Below, in pieces: positions 44,467 through 54,015 of a stretch of 64,000 nt of DNA. The position numbers and the translations under genes are program-made. The notes beneath the pieces were generated by a model. It ran no database searches, was not told the origin of the DNA, and saw only the letters and a program-made list of their open reading frames with translations. Source of the DNA: JAGLTN01 sp023135255 (GTDB lineage: Bacteria; Planctomycetota; Phycisphaerae; Sedimentisphaerales; Anaerobacaceae); NCBI GenBank assembly GCA_030639495.1, contig DAOWCP010000001.1, positions 15,016-79,015 on the forward strand, in the 5' to 3' direction. The first letter of the stretch is position 1; each line of letters starts with the position of its first letter.

Positions 44467-46980
44467 TTACTTAATTGCTGTTGCTTTTAATACTATCACT
44501 TCAAAAGGTGATAATTCAAAAGTGTGTTTTTCCCCAGCTTTTAATTGCAGTGCAGGTTTGTTTTGATCTTCTTCCCAGGGTCTTTTGAGGATATATTCTT
44601 TGGCTGCATTTTTGGGTAGTTCAAAAGCGTTTTGGATATCGACAGATATTTTTGCATTTTTTTCATTGGGATTACGAAGAGCGATTATTCCCTGGTTTTT
44701 TGACCAGCTTGCCCAGCCGTAAATTTCACCTTTGGCAGGGTCGCCGCCTATCCAGTGTGAATCAGCAAGCAGCATTTCGTTCGCTCTGGCAAATTTTGCG
44801 CCCTCTGCAATTGCCTGCCAGCATTGGTCACTCATTCTGTCAGGTGTAATATAAAGCTCCTGGCAGTTTGTACCATTAGCAAAGAATGACCTTGTTTCGT
44901 GTATGAAGTCTTCACCGGCTGCGGGCATATCTTTCACATGGTATAACTGGCCGTTGATGATCCCGCATGTCATAAGTGATGTGATTGGATATAAAGGCGA
45001 ACGCTTTACAATATTACGGTAGGTCTGGCAGTCTCGATAAGTTATCCATTGCTCTCTTTTTGTGCCTTGGCCAAAGAAATCCGAATCTCCGCCATCTCGC
45101 CAGAGTGAATCGCAATAGAAAAGCAGATAAGGCGATGCCCATGCACCAACGGTCAGGTTGATAAATACATCTGGTTTTACCTTACGCATATCCTGCATAA
45201 GTCTCAGTGTTGCTTCGACATCTTCTGTATAATCAACGGTTCCTCCAAACGTGTGCAACCCTTCGCCGAGCCTGTCAAATTTGAAATAATTTACATTGTA
45301 TTTTGTCATCATGTCGCAGCAGCAATTCAAAAAGGCTTCGTAGTAATTTTCATCAGCCATTGAAATGCCTTTGTCGTTGGTTTTGTACCCCTTGGATTTG
45401 GCGTAGTTCATGCGTTGCTTGCCGTATCCGCCTGATGGTGACATCCAGACCCCTAAGGCGGAATCATATTTTTCCGCTTCGCTTTTCATATTCTCAAAAC
45501 CATTCGGGAAGCCTGTATGGAATTGCCACAGCGTTTTCGGGTTGTCCCAACCATCGTCGAAGGCGTAGCTTTTGAGGGTGGTGTTGTGCTTTTTTGTTAT
45601 TTCATCACCTATTTGTTTTATCCGTTGTACGCAGTCGGATTCTTTTTTCAGCACAATATCATAAAATGAGTTATAGTGCAGAAAGCCTCTGTATGGATGG
45701 GCTCTTTGCCTTTCGATATAATAGAGAAAACCTCGTCTGAGCTGGCCTTTGGGAAATACTCCGAAAACTGAAGCTTGTGTGATCTTTGAGTCAGCGGATA
45801 ATTCGTAATTTCTATTAAGAATCGCTTGTATCCGGGGCTTTTTTTGTTCTTTTGATAGTTTAGCAATTCTGGCGTTATCTTCTGTAGAACTGAATATCTC
45901 GACTTGTCTTAGGCCGCTATGATTTGTTCCGTCCATGTTATATTTAAGCAGGGTGACTTTTACAAATCTGGATTTCGCAGGGGCGAAAGTAAGTTCATCA
46001 GGCTTGAATACAGCGATTTCGGCATTGTTTTTTTCGGCAACTTTCTTCCAGTTTTCCTGGTCTATTGATGTCTCAACTTTATATTCATACGCCCATTCTC
46101 TGAACCAGTAATATGTCAGATTGAAATTATATGCCAGATGCAGATTCACTTTATCTATCAATATTTCTTTACCTAAATCAATAATTATATTCGCAGGCAG
46201 CTTTTGCGGCTTCCAGTAATTCTTTGTACTTATGTCGCCGTTGACAGCATTTTTTGCATGACCATCTTCTGTTTCACTGCTGAAAGTAATATTTTTACAC
46301 AGAGCCAGGTTTACTCCCGCGGTTGGGTCGTATATTTTTGCCCATGCATTAGGGTTTTCATACCCCAGGAAAATATTATCTGCAACTATGGGACAGCCCG
46401 CCAGTACACCAGCTACTTTCCCGCCTTGAGCGGGGAAATCCAGCATTTGTATTTTTGATATTGGCAGGTCTTTACTGACGGCTTTTATTGTAATTTCCTG
46501 CCTGATATAATTAGAGCCGTCCCGCAGGCTCAAAACCCATTCAATTGCAATTTGACCATTTTTTGATATTAAAGGTGTGACTATCTTTTGGCCCGGAAAT
46601 CTGTTGGCAAGTACAGCAGAATCATATCTCGAAGATATTTTTTTTGCTTTAGGCTTTGTTACCATATAAAAATCATTATGTGTCAATCGGAGCCCATTTT
46701 CCATGGTAATTGTGAACAGTGAACCATTGGTTAAGTCAAAAACAGCTCCATCCTGTTTATTTTTGAATCTTATGGGTTTTAAGGATTTGTCCCTGGTTTT
46801 AAACGTAAACTCCAGTACATTATTATACAATCTATAATCATCAAAAAATTTAGATGCTTTTGCTTTGCCGGGCGTGGTACTGGAAGGATAATCTACCGCG
46901 GTTTCAATTTCAACGCCTGCATGCGAATTGGCTAAAATAAACAATGTGATTACCAGAATCAGAGTTTTTTTTATGATCAC
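44467..46980 (-). CDS. Secreted alpha-galactosidase-like hydrolase (GH27/36) with F5/8 type C domain
   Basis: 837 residues with a signal peptide (TLILVITLFILANSHA). An N-terminal beta-sandwich region is interrupted by a discoidin/F5-8C carbohydrate-binding domain (about residues 223-361; ITFSSETED to RQVEIFSS). The TIM barrel then has the nucleophile in YFKFDRLGEG (near residue 568) and a probable acid/base Asp in CDSLWRDGGDSD (near 623). It would release alpha-galactosyl residues, or a related sugar, outside the cell. It starts one base after the upstream gene's stop, so translation is likely coupled. Confidence 0.85.
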   Translation of the reverse strand: MIIKKTLILVITLFILANSHAGVEIETAVDYPSSTTPGKAKASKFFDDYRLYNNVLEFTFKTRDKSLKPIRFKNKQDGAVFDLTNGSLFTITMENGLRLTHNDFYMVTKPKAKKISSRYDSAVLANRFPGQKIVTPLISKNGQIAIEWVLSLRDGSNYIRQEITIKAVSKDLPISKIQMLDFPAQGGKVAGVLAGCPIVADNIFLGYENPNAWAKIYDPTAGVNLALCKNITFSSETEDGHAKNAVNGDISTKNYWKPQKLPANIIIDLGKEILIDKVNLHLAYNFNLTYYWFREWAYEYKVETSIDQENWKKVAEKNNAEIAVFKPDELTFAPAKSRFVKVTLLKYNMDGTNHSGLRQVEIFSSTEDNARIAKLSKEQKKPRIQAILNRNYELSADSKITQASVFGVFPKGQLRRGFLYYIERQRAHPYRGFLHYNSFYDIVLKKESDCVQRIKQIGDEITKKHNTTLKSYAFDDGWDNPKTLWQFHTGFPNGFENMKSEAEKYDSALGVWMSPSGGYGKQRMNYAKSKGYKTNDKGISMADENYYEAFLNCCCDMMTKYNVNYFKFDRLGEGLHTFGGTVDYTEDVEATLRLMQDMRKVKPDVFINLTVGAWASPYLLFYCDSLWRDGGDSDFFGQGTKREQWITYRDCQTYRNIVKRSPLYPITSLMTCGIINGQLYHVKDMPAAGEDFIHETRSFFANGTNCQELYITPDRMSDQCWQAIAEGAKFARANEMLLADSHWIGGDPAKGEIYGWASWSKNQGIIALRNPNEKNAKISVDIQNAFELPKNAAKEYILKRPWEEDQNKPALQLKAGEKHTFELSPFEVIVLKATAIK

Positions 46981-49079
46981 TATATTTTACCTTTTTGTTT
47001 TTTCAGCCAGAAGAAATCTATTGCAACTTTGCTATTTTCGGGGCCAATGTTTTTAAGTTTCAGCTTATATGTGCCTTTCTTAAGAGTGTATTTGCCGTTG
47101 ATGTTTATACTCCTGGCGTATTTACGATTTGGCACTTTCAGATCAAAGCTTTTTCTGCCCATTAGCATGACAGGCTGATCCTGGAATCGAGCGGTGATAT
47201 TGCCGCCGTCGTTGAGGAATCCCGCAATTATGTTAATAACATACACTCCATCCTCTTTTATATCAAAGTCGAATGTTATTTCTTCGTGTTTGTCAGTCGG
47301 CGACCACAATATCGCTTTACCAGCCGAGAAAAGATTATCTTTATCGATTGTAACGTTATCATTTGCTTGTATTATGTCTTCTGCCTGATAGAAGACGGAA
47401 TTGGCGGTGTCCCCAGCGGCTTTAGGCTGCCAATTGTCAGGCAGCTTCGGGTTTCTGATATCTTCTGTGGTGATTGTAACGTGGTCATCCCTCAAGCCTG
47501 GTATCGCGTAATGATAACCGACTCTTGCGTAAGAAAAACCGGGGAACTCGCCATGAGGATAAAGCTCCATGTAAAACGCCAGATGCTTATTAAATGCTAT
47601 CGCATCGGAAATATGCCATCTGTTATTGGTAACAAACCCGCGGTTGCCGGGGCCGTCATTTCTTGGCTGAGCGCAATAAGGATATTCAAAAATGTCTCTG
47701 GCAGACCAGCTGTAATTATAATAATCCTCACTGCCTGTGCCGAAGAAAGAAGGGGTGACATTGTCATCGATAAATATTTTTTCGTCGCCTTCTCCCCACC
47801 ATCCGCCCCCTGATGTTGGGATCTGTGTAGGATTGATTATTAAACTTGCGGTGCCGACATAAACACCCTTGCCGTTAGCAATTAAAAATGGCAGATCCTG
47901 TACAGGCCAACCTGTCAGATCATGGTTCACACGCCATTTAGCACGGAAATTCATGGATTTGCCGTCAACCCAGCTATAATCAGCAGGCAACAGCTTGGCT
48001 TCTATCTTAACTGCATCACCGCTTTTATTTTCCAGAATTATTCGGCATTTCTTTTTGAAAGGCATAAGAAATCTGCAAGTCATTGTCCCATCTGGCTTAA
48101 CCGTGAAAGGCACAGACTTATATGGATTGATTCCCGGAGCTGCCCCAAAAAAGTCACCGATCGGGCACTGTATGTCGCCGAGGAAATTGTCATCAAACAT
48201 CACATAAAGAAGATTCTGCCTTAAAGCATCCCGCATATTTTCAGCGGTGACTTTAATCTCAAACATTTCAATCGCAGCTGGGCCCTCAAGCTCGAAAAGA
48301 GTATGTTTTTCTCCTGCCTTAATGGTTTTGCTTATGCTCTTAATATCTTTATTTGATTTGAATTTGTAATTGTCATCCGGATTTGTCAGTATCCGGGCGG
48401 TCGTTTTGATCGTCTCAGCATATTCTTTGAAGTCTTCCGTCGTAAAGCTCTTAACCTTTGTATCTTTCTCATAAAGCTTGAACTGTATATGATAGAAGTG
48501 AATCTTTTTAAGGTCGCCGATCCAGATTATTTTAAAACGCTTTGCAAATGCGAAAGGAAAATACAGAGCATCTCTTTGTTGATATGCTCCCTTGAAGACT
48601 TTTTTAATACTTTCATCTTTCACCATTGTTTCATACGGAGTTCTGAAAAACGCAATTGCCTCTCCGGCATATATGGGCTTATCCATGTCATCAAGATATA
48701 CTTCCACATTTCCATTGATGACTGCGGTCCACAATCTGACCAGGGCGCCCGGGCCTTTGACATCGCACATCAGATATCTACCCATGCCGTCACTGTCAGG
48801 AGCCGACAACACTTTTTCAAAGTTGGGGATAGGCTCACCGCCGAAACCATCAGAATTATCGAACCAGCCTTTTGTCCCCGGCAATTTACTTCGATGGTCA
48901 TAAGAGGAATACTGCACTGATTTATAAAAATGCTCCGGAAATTCAGCCAGTTGCCCCATATCAATCATCTCATTCAGCAAAGTCTCTGTTGTGATATCAT
49001 AGTTTTCAGCAGAGGAAGAATTGATAAATAAGCTAAGAGTCACTACTAATATAAATGAAAAATATCGGCTTAATTTCAT
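46980..49079 (-). CDS. Secreted DUF2961 (GH172-type) protein with C-terminal binding domain
   Basis: 699 residues from the ATG at 49079; a longer frame would run through a tRNA, and AAAGGGA plus a signal peptide (FSFILVVTLSLFINSSSA) support this start. The DUF2961 core has GKGVYVGTASLIINPTQ and GSEDYYNYSW. GH172 members characterised so far cleave fructofuranosides or D-arabinofuranosides. The last ~130 residues resemble a carbohydrate-binding beta-sandwich. It forms a unit with the GH27/36-like gene. Confidence 0.86.
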   Translation of the reverse strand: MKLSRYFSFILVVTLSLFINSSSAENYDITTETLLNEMIDMGQLAEFPEHFYKSVQYSSYDHRSKLPGTKGWFDNSDGFGGEPIPNFEKVLSAPDSDGMGRYLMCDVKGPGALVRLWTAVINGNVEVYLDDMDKPIYAGEAIAFFRTPYETMVKDESIKKVFKGAYQQRDALYFPFAFAKRFKIIWIGDLKKIHFYHIQFKLYEKDTKVKSFTTEDFKEYAETIKTTARILTNPDDNYKFKSNKDIKSISKTIKAGEKHTLFELEGPAAIEMFEIKVTAENMRDALRQNLLYVMFDDNFLGDIQCPIGDFFGAAPGINPYKSVPFTVKPDGTMTCRFLMPFKKKCRIILENKSGDAVKIEAKLLPADYSWVDGKSMNFRAKWRVNHDLTGWPVQDLPFLIANGKGVYVGTASLIINPTQIPTSGGGWWGEGDEKIFIDDNVTPSFFGTGSEDYYNYSWSARDIFEYPYCAQPRNDGPGNRGFVTNNRWHISDAIAFNKHLAFYMELYPHGEFPGFSYARVGYHYAIPGLRDDHVTITTEDIRNPKLPDNWQPKAAGDTANSVFYQAEDIIQANDNVTIDKDNLFSAGKAILWSPTDKHEEITFDFDIKEDGVYVINIIAGFLNDGGNITARFQDQPVMLMGRKSFDLKVPNRKYARSININGKYTLKKGTYKLKLKNIGPENSKVAIDFFWLKKQKGKI

Positions 49080-49194
49080 AAATGTTCCCTTTATAAAAAA
49101 GTAATGTTTCTCACTATACAGTCTATTTGGTGGTAAGTTCGATTGTAAAGCAATAAAAATAAGAAAACAATAATAGCTGAACAGCTTCAAAAAA

Positions 49195-49278
49195 TGCGAG
49201 CGAGAGGAGTCGAACCTCCACACCACTAAGGGTACTAGAACCTAAATCTAGCGCGTCTGCCAGTTCCGCCACGCTCGC
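49195..49278 (-). tRNA. tRNA-Leu (anticodon UAG)
   Basis: On the minus strand GCGAGCG pairs with CGCTCGC. The anticodon stem CTAGA/TCTAG encloses TTTAGGT, giving UAG. It has a long class II variable arm and no encoded CCA. It starts 35 bases after the xseB stop and may be cotranscribed with xseAB. Confidence 0.95.
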
Positions 49279-49313
49279 AAGAAAACAGGTCGGGTACTAT
49301 AACCTATTTTGGA

Positions 49314-49562
49314 TTACTTTTCACTACTGTTTTTTGCAGAATTTTGCTTTGGAGCGGAAATTTCTTCAATTTTCTTCTCAGCCTGTGTCAAAATGCTCCT
49401 GCAATGCTTTATTAAGGTCATACCACGTTCGTATTTTTCTATACTTTCCTGCAGTGGTATCTGACCCTGCTCAATTTGACTGACGATTCCGGTTAACTGG
49501 CTAATCGTTTCTTCAAAGCTCAGCTCATTTACGTCTTTTTGTCCATTCTCTGCCATTTGCAT
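49314..49562 (-). CDS. xseB: Exodeoxyribonuclease VII small subunit
   Basis: 82 residues. LSFEETISQLTGIVSQIEQGQIPLQESIEKYERGM-type helical hairpin of the small subunit is seen, with a low-complexity C-terminus. It pairs with XseA to degrade single-stranded DNA. It starts 10 bases after the xseA stop. Confidence 0.92.
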   Translation of the reverse strand: MQMAENGQKDVNELSFEETISQLTGIVSQIEQGQIPLQESIEKYERGMTLIKHCRSILTQAEKKIEEISAPKQNSAKNSSEK

Positions 49563-49572
49563 GTTCCTGTAT

Positions 49573-50940
49573 TTATTTATTCTTATTTTGCTTGTTTATG
49601 ACTTTGCTTTCAACTAAATTTTCGTCTGCCAGCTCTGTTATCAGCACATCGCCGAGGTCTATTTTATCTAAACCCCTTAATAGCTGAGAGGTTTTCTTTA
49701 GTGTGGTGATTGAGTAGCCACGTTTTAAAACCGATTTCGGATTCAATGCACTAAGTTTAGCTGAAGCTGTTTCTGTTTGCATCTGTTTTTTATTTATCAG
49801 CTTTTTTAGTGCTGTTTCAGCTCTGGTTGAAAGTTCATTAAGCTTTAAGGCGTTTTTGCCTAATAATCGGTGAGGCTCTATTTTGTTGATGTTCTCATAA
49901 AAGCCGCTTATCCGATTCTTTAGTCGATTGATATTGTTTTTCGCGCTATCCTCAAGTCTGCTGGTTAGTTCGTCAACGGTTTGTGTTGCATAAAGTATCG
50001 GACCAAGCGGGTCACGAAATACCGCTGAGGCTAATATCGTTTGCAGAGATTGATTTGCGGATTGGAATTTATAATTTAAATCGCCTGTGAGCCGGTTCTG
50101 CATCGATTGCAGCTGGGTCAGGATATCAGCCATATCAGGGACGACTGTTACGCCAGCTTTGGTTGGCGTTGAAGCGCGCTTGTCTGCAACGAGGTCAGCG
50201 ATGGTAGTGTCTATTTCATGGCCGACAGCGCTGATGATCGGTATCTTTGAATTGAATATGGCACGGGCTACGATTTCCTCGTTAAACGCCCAGAGGTCTT
50301 CCAAAGAGCCTCCTCCTCTGCCGACAATCAGAACATCAAGTTTCAGCTTGTCGTTTCTTCGGTTCAGATCGTTGATCGCTAACGCTATTTTTTCCGCGGC
50401 CCCCTCGCCCTGGACCGGTACGGGGTATAAATAAAGCTCAGCGCAAGACCAACGATTGAAAATGCTGTCAGCAATATCACCGACAGCGGCGCCGGTTGGA
50501 CTGGTCAGGATACCGATTTTCTCCGGATACTTGGGCAGCGGTTTTTTATGCTCATCATCAAACAAGCCCTGGGCTTGAAGTTTTTTAACCATTTGCTCAA
50601 AGGCCAGCTGAAGATCACCCACACCTGCAGGGTTCATCGAATCGGCGATAAACTGGTATTTGCCATGAGGCGGATAAATATCAATATGGCCTCGAGTAGT
50701 TATCTCCAGACCATTTTCAGGGGCGAATTTTAGCTTGTTAAACTTACTTGCCCACATAACGCACGGCAGCTTGGAGTTTCGGTCTTTGAGTGAAAAATAA
50801 CAGTGTCCGCTTAACTGGAGCTTCATATCGGTTATCTCTCCAACGACAGAGAGCCTTGGCTCAAGATTTTCCTCAAGGATTATCTTAATCCGGGTTGTCA
50901 ACTGACTGACGGTATAAATTTTTTGAATTTTCTTTGCCAA
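49573..50940 (-). CDS. xseA: Exodeoxyribonuclease VII large subunit
   Basis: 455 residues, TTG start with AAAGGA upstream. An N-terminal OB fold (VVGEITDMKLQLSGHCYFSLKD) binds single-stranded DNA. The catalytic domain shows IGILTSPTGAAVGDI, VLIVGRGGGSLEDLWAFNEE, AVGHEIDTTIADLVADKRASTPT. The rest is the long helical region typical of XseA. Acts with XseB on single-stranded DNA during repair and recombination. Confidence 0.94.
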   Translation of the reverse strand: MAKKIQKIYTVSQLTTRIKIILEENLEPRLSVVGEITDMKLQLSGHCYFSLKDRNSKLPCVMWASKFNKLKFAPENGLEITTRGHIDIYPPHGKYQFIADSMNPAGVGDLQLAFEQMVKKLQAQGLFDDEHKKPLPKYPEKIGILTSPTGAAVGDIADSIFNRWSCAELYLYPVPVQGEGAAEKIALAINDLNRRNDKLKLDVLIVGRGGGSLEDLWAFNEEIVARAIFNSKIPIISAVGHEIDTTIADLVADKRASTPTKAGVTVVPDMADILTQLQSMQNRLTGDLNYKFQSANQSLQTILASAVFRDPLGPILYATQTVDELTSRLEDSAKNNINRLKNRISGFYENINKIEPHRLLGKNALKLNELSTRAETALKKLINKKQMQTETASAKLSALNPKSVLKRGYSITTLKKTSQLLRGLDKIDLGDVLITELADENLVESKVINKQNKNK

Positions 50941-51003
50941 CGCAAATCCTTTAAAGCAGCCTGGCCCTTAAAAATAATTCCACATTGTAATCCTGAATGT
51001 AAT

Positions 51004-51109
51004 TATACCATTGATGGTAATAAATTTCCGCGAATAAATCCATAACTTCTTACCTTTGAGTTATTTACCCGCGGATAAAGCGAAAAATTTAATTGGGATT
51101 GGTATTATA
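51004..51109 (+). repeat. 100-base dispersed repeat, copy 3
   Basis: Starts TATACCATTGATGGTA and ends GGGATTGGTATTATA. The internal CCGCGAATAAATCC and CCGCGGATAA blocks are conserved. Confidence 0.85.
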
Positions 51110-51155
51110 AGGCAAAAACAGAAACAATCAAATTATTAAACACAGATGTGATTAA

Positions 51156-51187
51156 ATGAAAAAAGGCTGTCAAAAATGACAGCCTTT
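51156..51187 (-). terminator. Intrinsic terminator of the small membrane-peptide gene
   Basis: Perfect eleven-base stem AAAGGCTGTCA/TGACAGCCTTT with a four-base loop. Reading on the minus strand, the stem runs into TTTTTT. It lies 125 bases after the small gene's stop. Confidence 0.75.
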
Positions 51188-51228
51188 GGTATTCGTTGTT
51201 CTGTGTGTTTCAATGTCAGCGATTTATA

Positions 51229-51329
51229 TATACCCTTCAGGGTAAAATTTCCGCGAATAAATCCATAATTTGTTATCTTCGAGTTATTTCCCCGCGGATA
51301 AACGGAAAAATTTAATCAGGATTAGTATA
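51229..51329 (+). repeat. 100-base dispersed repeat, copy 4
   Basis: Starts TATACCCTTCAGGGTA and ends AGGATTAGTATA. Its right end overlaps the 3' end of the small minus-strand gene. Confidence 0.85.
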
Positions 51330-51488
51330 CATACAGTTTTGTGAGATATTATTTGCAACTATCTGACAGGTATCAGTCTCGTTTGTTGAACTGAAGATAG
51401 TATCCGCAGCGGCCAAAGCAAACATTCCTATAACAACTGCTACTATAAGAACCTTATCCATGATGAACTTTTTTTCCTTTTGATCCAT
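51312..51488 (-). CDS. Small membrane or secreted peptide
   Basis: 58 residues from the ATG at 51488 (or 49 from an in-frame ATG at 51461). One hydrophobic helix (VLIVAVVIGMFALAAADTIF) is followed by a polar tail with two cysteines (DTCQI, QNCMY). AAGG lies about ten bases upstream. The gene ends inside dispersed repeat copy 4, which supplies the last few codons and the stop, and is followed by a strong terminator on the same strand. Function unknown; it may be an exported peptide or signal-anchored membrane protein. Confidence 0.45.
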   Translation of the reverse strand: MDQKEKKFIMDKVLIVAVVIGMFALAAADTIFSSTNETDTCQIVANNISQNCMYTNPD

Positions 51489-51789
51489 TTTTTACAACCT
51501 TTTCCAATTTTAATAAAAATTAAGTTTTTTCTTTATCAATTTTGATACTTAGCGAAAGTCTAAGATACATTTTCAGAAGACCCAAATTTTGGAGATATTT
51601 TTTTTGTAATTTATTTTCATAGATTTATACCCTTAAGGGTAGTAAATATCCGCGAATAAATCCGTAACTTGTTATTTTTAAGTTATTTCCCCGCGGATAA
51701 ACTGGAAAATTCAATTGGGATCAGTATAATATGGAATGAGAAGATATTGATATTGTGGGAAAATAAAAATATTTTTTTAGGACTATAAA
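51489..51789. other. Intergenic region with one dispersed repeat
   Basis: 301 AT-rich bases between divergent genes. It contains repeat copy 5 (51626-51728). Confidence 0.5.
51626..51728 (+). repeat. 100-base dispersed repeat, copy 5
   Basis: Clean copy: TATACCCTTAAGGGTA head, ATCCGCG and CGCGGAT inverted arms, AACTT/AAGTT inner arms and GGGATCAGTATA tail. Confidence 0.88.
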
Positions 51790-52338
51790 ATGAGCAGGAA
51801 AGTATTAGTTACTATTGCGGACGGCATAGAAGAAATAGAGGCTGTTTGTATTATCGATGTATTGAGAAGGGCAGGCAGTGATGTTACGGTTGCTTCTGTG
51901 GGCGATAGCTTACAGATAACAGCAAGCAGGGGAGTTATTTTAGTAGCTGATGAGCTTATTGCTGGCTGTAAAGGTCAGACTTATGATCTTATCGCGTTGC
52001 CAGGTGGGATGGGCGGAGCTGAAAATCTCAGAGATTGTGCGGTCTTGACAGATATGCTTAAAGAGCAGAAAGAATCCGGCAGATACTATGCAGCTATTTG
52101 TGCTTCGCCGGCAGTTGTTTTTGCCTCTTGTGGGTTAATTAATGATCGCAAGGCAACCTGCTATCCATCTCTTATGAAAGATATTGAAAATCCAGTAGAT
52201 GAGAATGTTGTAATTGACGGCAACTGCATCACAAGTCAGGGGCCGGGGACAGCACTGGAGTTTTCGCTTAAGCTTGTCGAAGTCTTATATGGCAATAGTA
52301 AAGCTGACGAAATAGCTGATGCGATGCTTGTCAGGTGA
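51790..52338 (+). CDS. DJ-1/PfpI family protein
   Basis: 182 residues. Signature: VTIADGIEEIEAV, IALPGGMGGAENL and the nucleophile elbow with Cys104 in AAICASPAVV. The family includes YajL and DJ-1 glyoxalase/deglycase-type stress proteins; the exact activity of members is debated. It is close to YajL in length. It lies 340 bases before the Hsp70 cassette and is not obviously part of it. Confidence 0.92.
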   Translation: MSRKVLVTIADGIEEIEAVCIIDVLRRAGSDVTVASVGDSLQITASRGVILVADELIAGCKGQTYDLIALPGGMGGAENLRDCAVLTDMLKEQKESGRYYAAICASPAVVFASCGLINDRKATCYPSLMKDIENPVDENVVIDGNCITSQGPGTALEFSLKLVEVLYGNSKADEIADAMLVR

Positions 52339-52680
52339 ATTTTTTATGTAAAGATTTATACTTTTATTGGAACCAAAGTAACAGAAAATTGAAAAGCAAA
52401 GTCAATCACACAATTTTTTGCTATTTTTTAAGTATTTTACACATTTGCCGTTATATGGTGGTTACAATAACTTTAGACTTAAATCTATGTCATTAAAGAG
52501 CTTAGGTTTTTTTTGTGTGTGTGGCATTGCGGGGTAATTCTTTTTTTCTTTTCAGTTAGTTTGGAAAGCTGCCTTTATTTCCTATATTTTCAATAATGAC
52601 TATTGAGGTAGAAATAAATTATTTTCGGGGGCTCTTGTAGCATTTTGGTTTAAAAACCTATAAAAGAAAAATATTAAATT
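52339..52680. other. Leader of the Hsp70 cassette
   Basis: 342 AT-rich bases with no gene. I could not identify a good vegetative promoter or a CIRCE-type heat-shock inverted repeat. Confidence 0.5.
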
Positions 52681-53985
52681 ATGCAAAAAGTGGTAAAAAG
52701 GTTTGTAGTTTCAGGCATAATCTTGTGGTTTGCAGGTGCGGCATCTTTTCTCTGGGTATCCGTAGAGAAAGAAAAACAGCAGCAGTATCTTAACCAGCAG
52801 CAGGAATTGTATAACGCAAAATTAGTTGAAATTAATCAACTTGCTAATACTCAGGAAGAAATTAATCCTTTTAGAGTGATTATTAGTGAGGCAATTAAGT
52901 CAGAGAAATCTGATAATATTCCCCAAAGCAGCAACGGGAAAACAATCTCTTATTTTTCTGTTATTTGTGTGGCTTCAGGTACAATAATATTTTTGTCGTT
53001 ATTGTTGTTGTGGTTAGTTCATTTCACTATAGAAAAAATTTCAAACTTCAAAAAGAACCTTGCTCAATTTCGTAAAAGCAGAAAAAAGACAGCTGATGTT
53101 TTAATCGAATCCAATTTACAGAAGAGGGAAAAGACAGCTGATGTTTTAATCGAATCCAATTCACAGAAGAAGGAAAAGACAGCAAAGTTAGCACAAAAGC
53201 TTTATGAGCCTGCTAAGTTCGATCCAAGTTTTTCCTGTACTGACGAGCGGAAATTTCATCCTTCCAGTACCAAAGTTGAAAAACATTCTGCTAATTCCAT
53301 CAAGCCGGATCAACACGATAAATTTTTCGCAGATAAGTCTGATTTTCGAATTAAACCTATTGACAATTTAGAAAAAAATATCCGTGATGCTATCCGGTCA
53401 AGCTACCATGAAAACGCTATGAAAGCGCAGGATTCATTTAAGCAGCAGGCCGATAAGCTGGAAAAACAAGTTGTTGAAATCAAAAATCTTACCCAGGCTA
53501 TAACACAGGCAAGTGCCGGCAATGATAAGCCTTTGGATAATAATATTGGTGAGCTTGCAGAACAGCTTTCCGCAATCAGAGATTATGCGTCTTCTCAACA
53601 GGACAGGGTGACAAAGCTTCAGGAAGGTTATGACTGGAACATAATCAGAACATTCTGTTTGAGGGTTATTCGTTGTATTGACAATATTGACAGCCGAATA
53701 GACAGCATATCTCAGCAGGGGGGCGACACATCTGATCTGGAAGACATAAAAGACGATCTTGTATTTGTTCTTGAATCCAGCGGAGTTGAACAATTTGAAC
53801 CTGATATCAACAGCAAGTATGCAAGTTCGCAAAAGACAGCAGAAGCAGTTAAGCAAAAAAAATCCTGCGGCGAACCTGAGATGAAAGGTAAAATCGCAGA
53901 GATAATAAAACCGGGTTATAGATATGTAATTGATGAAGACAATACCAAAATAGTACGAACCGCACAGGTTAAGCTTTTTGGTTAA
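52681..53985 (+). CDS. Membrane-anchored GrpE-like nucleotide exchange factor
   Basis: 434 residues. An N-terminal transmembrane helix (about residues 8-27) and a second (about 98-120) enclose a helical, Gln-rich segment. A long basic linker has a 15-residue tandem duplication (TADVLIESN twice). The C-terminal ~170 residues resemble GrpE: a helical segment (IIRTFCLRVIRCIDNIDSR, DLEDIKDDLVFVLESSGVEQFEP) and a beta-wing ending KGKIAEIIKPGYRY, VRTAQVKLF. It is followed by an Hsp70 gene, supporting a nucleotide exchange role. The membrane anchoring is unusual, since GrpE is normally soluble. Confidence 0.68.
   Translation: MQKVVKRFVVSGIILWFAGAASFLWVSVEKEKQQQYLNQQQELYNAKLVEINQLANTQEEINPFRVIISEAIKSEKSDNIPQSSNGKTISYFSVICVASGTIIFLSLLLLWLVHFTIEKISNFKKNLAQFRKSRKKTADVLIESNLQKREKTADVLIESNSQKKEKTAKLAQKLYEPAKFDPSFSCTDERKFHPSSTKVEKHSANSIKPDQHDKFFADKSDFRIKPIDNLEKNIRDAIRSSYHENAMKAQDSFKQQADKLEKQVVEIKNLTQAITQASAGNDKPLDNNIGELAEQLSAIRDYASSQQDRVTKLQEGYDWNIIRTFCLRVIRCIDNIDSRIDSISQQGGDTSDLEDIKDDLVFVLESSGVEQFEPDINSKYASSQKTAEAVKQKKSCGEPEMKGKIAEIIKPGYRYVIDEDNTKIVRTAQVKLFG
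53083..53180 (+). repeat. 45-base tandem duplication inside the GrpE-like gene
   Basis: Two in-frame copies starting at 53086 and 53131 encode the duplicated KTADVLIESN segment with almost identical DNA, so the duplication is recent. Confidence 0.8.
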
Positions 53986-54015
53986 TTTTTAAAGTAAAAC
54001 AAAAGGGTGGTAAAA

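Larger units (their letters stand above)
50941..51311. other. Intergenic region with two dispersed repeats and a terminator
   Basis: 371 bases. It contains repeat copies 3 (51004-51109) and 4 (51229-51329, running into the small gene), and a strong minus-strand terminator at 51156-51187 between them. Confidence 0.6.

Noticed and set aside
49080..49226. N-terminal extension of the DUF2961 protein
   Set aside because: It would read through tRNA-Leu; the ATG at 49079 has a ribosome site and a signal peptide.
52339..52680. CIRCE or other heat-shock operator before the Hsp70 cassette
   Set aside because: No TTAGCACTC-N9-GAGTGCTAA-type inverted repeat was found.
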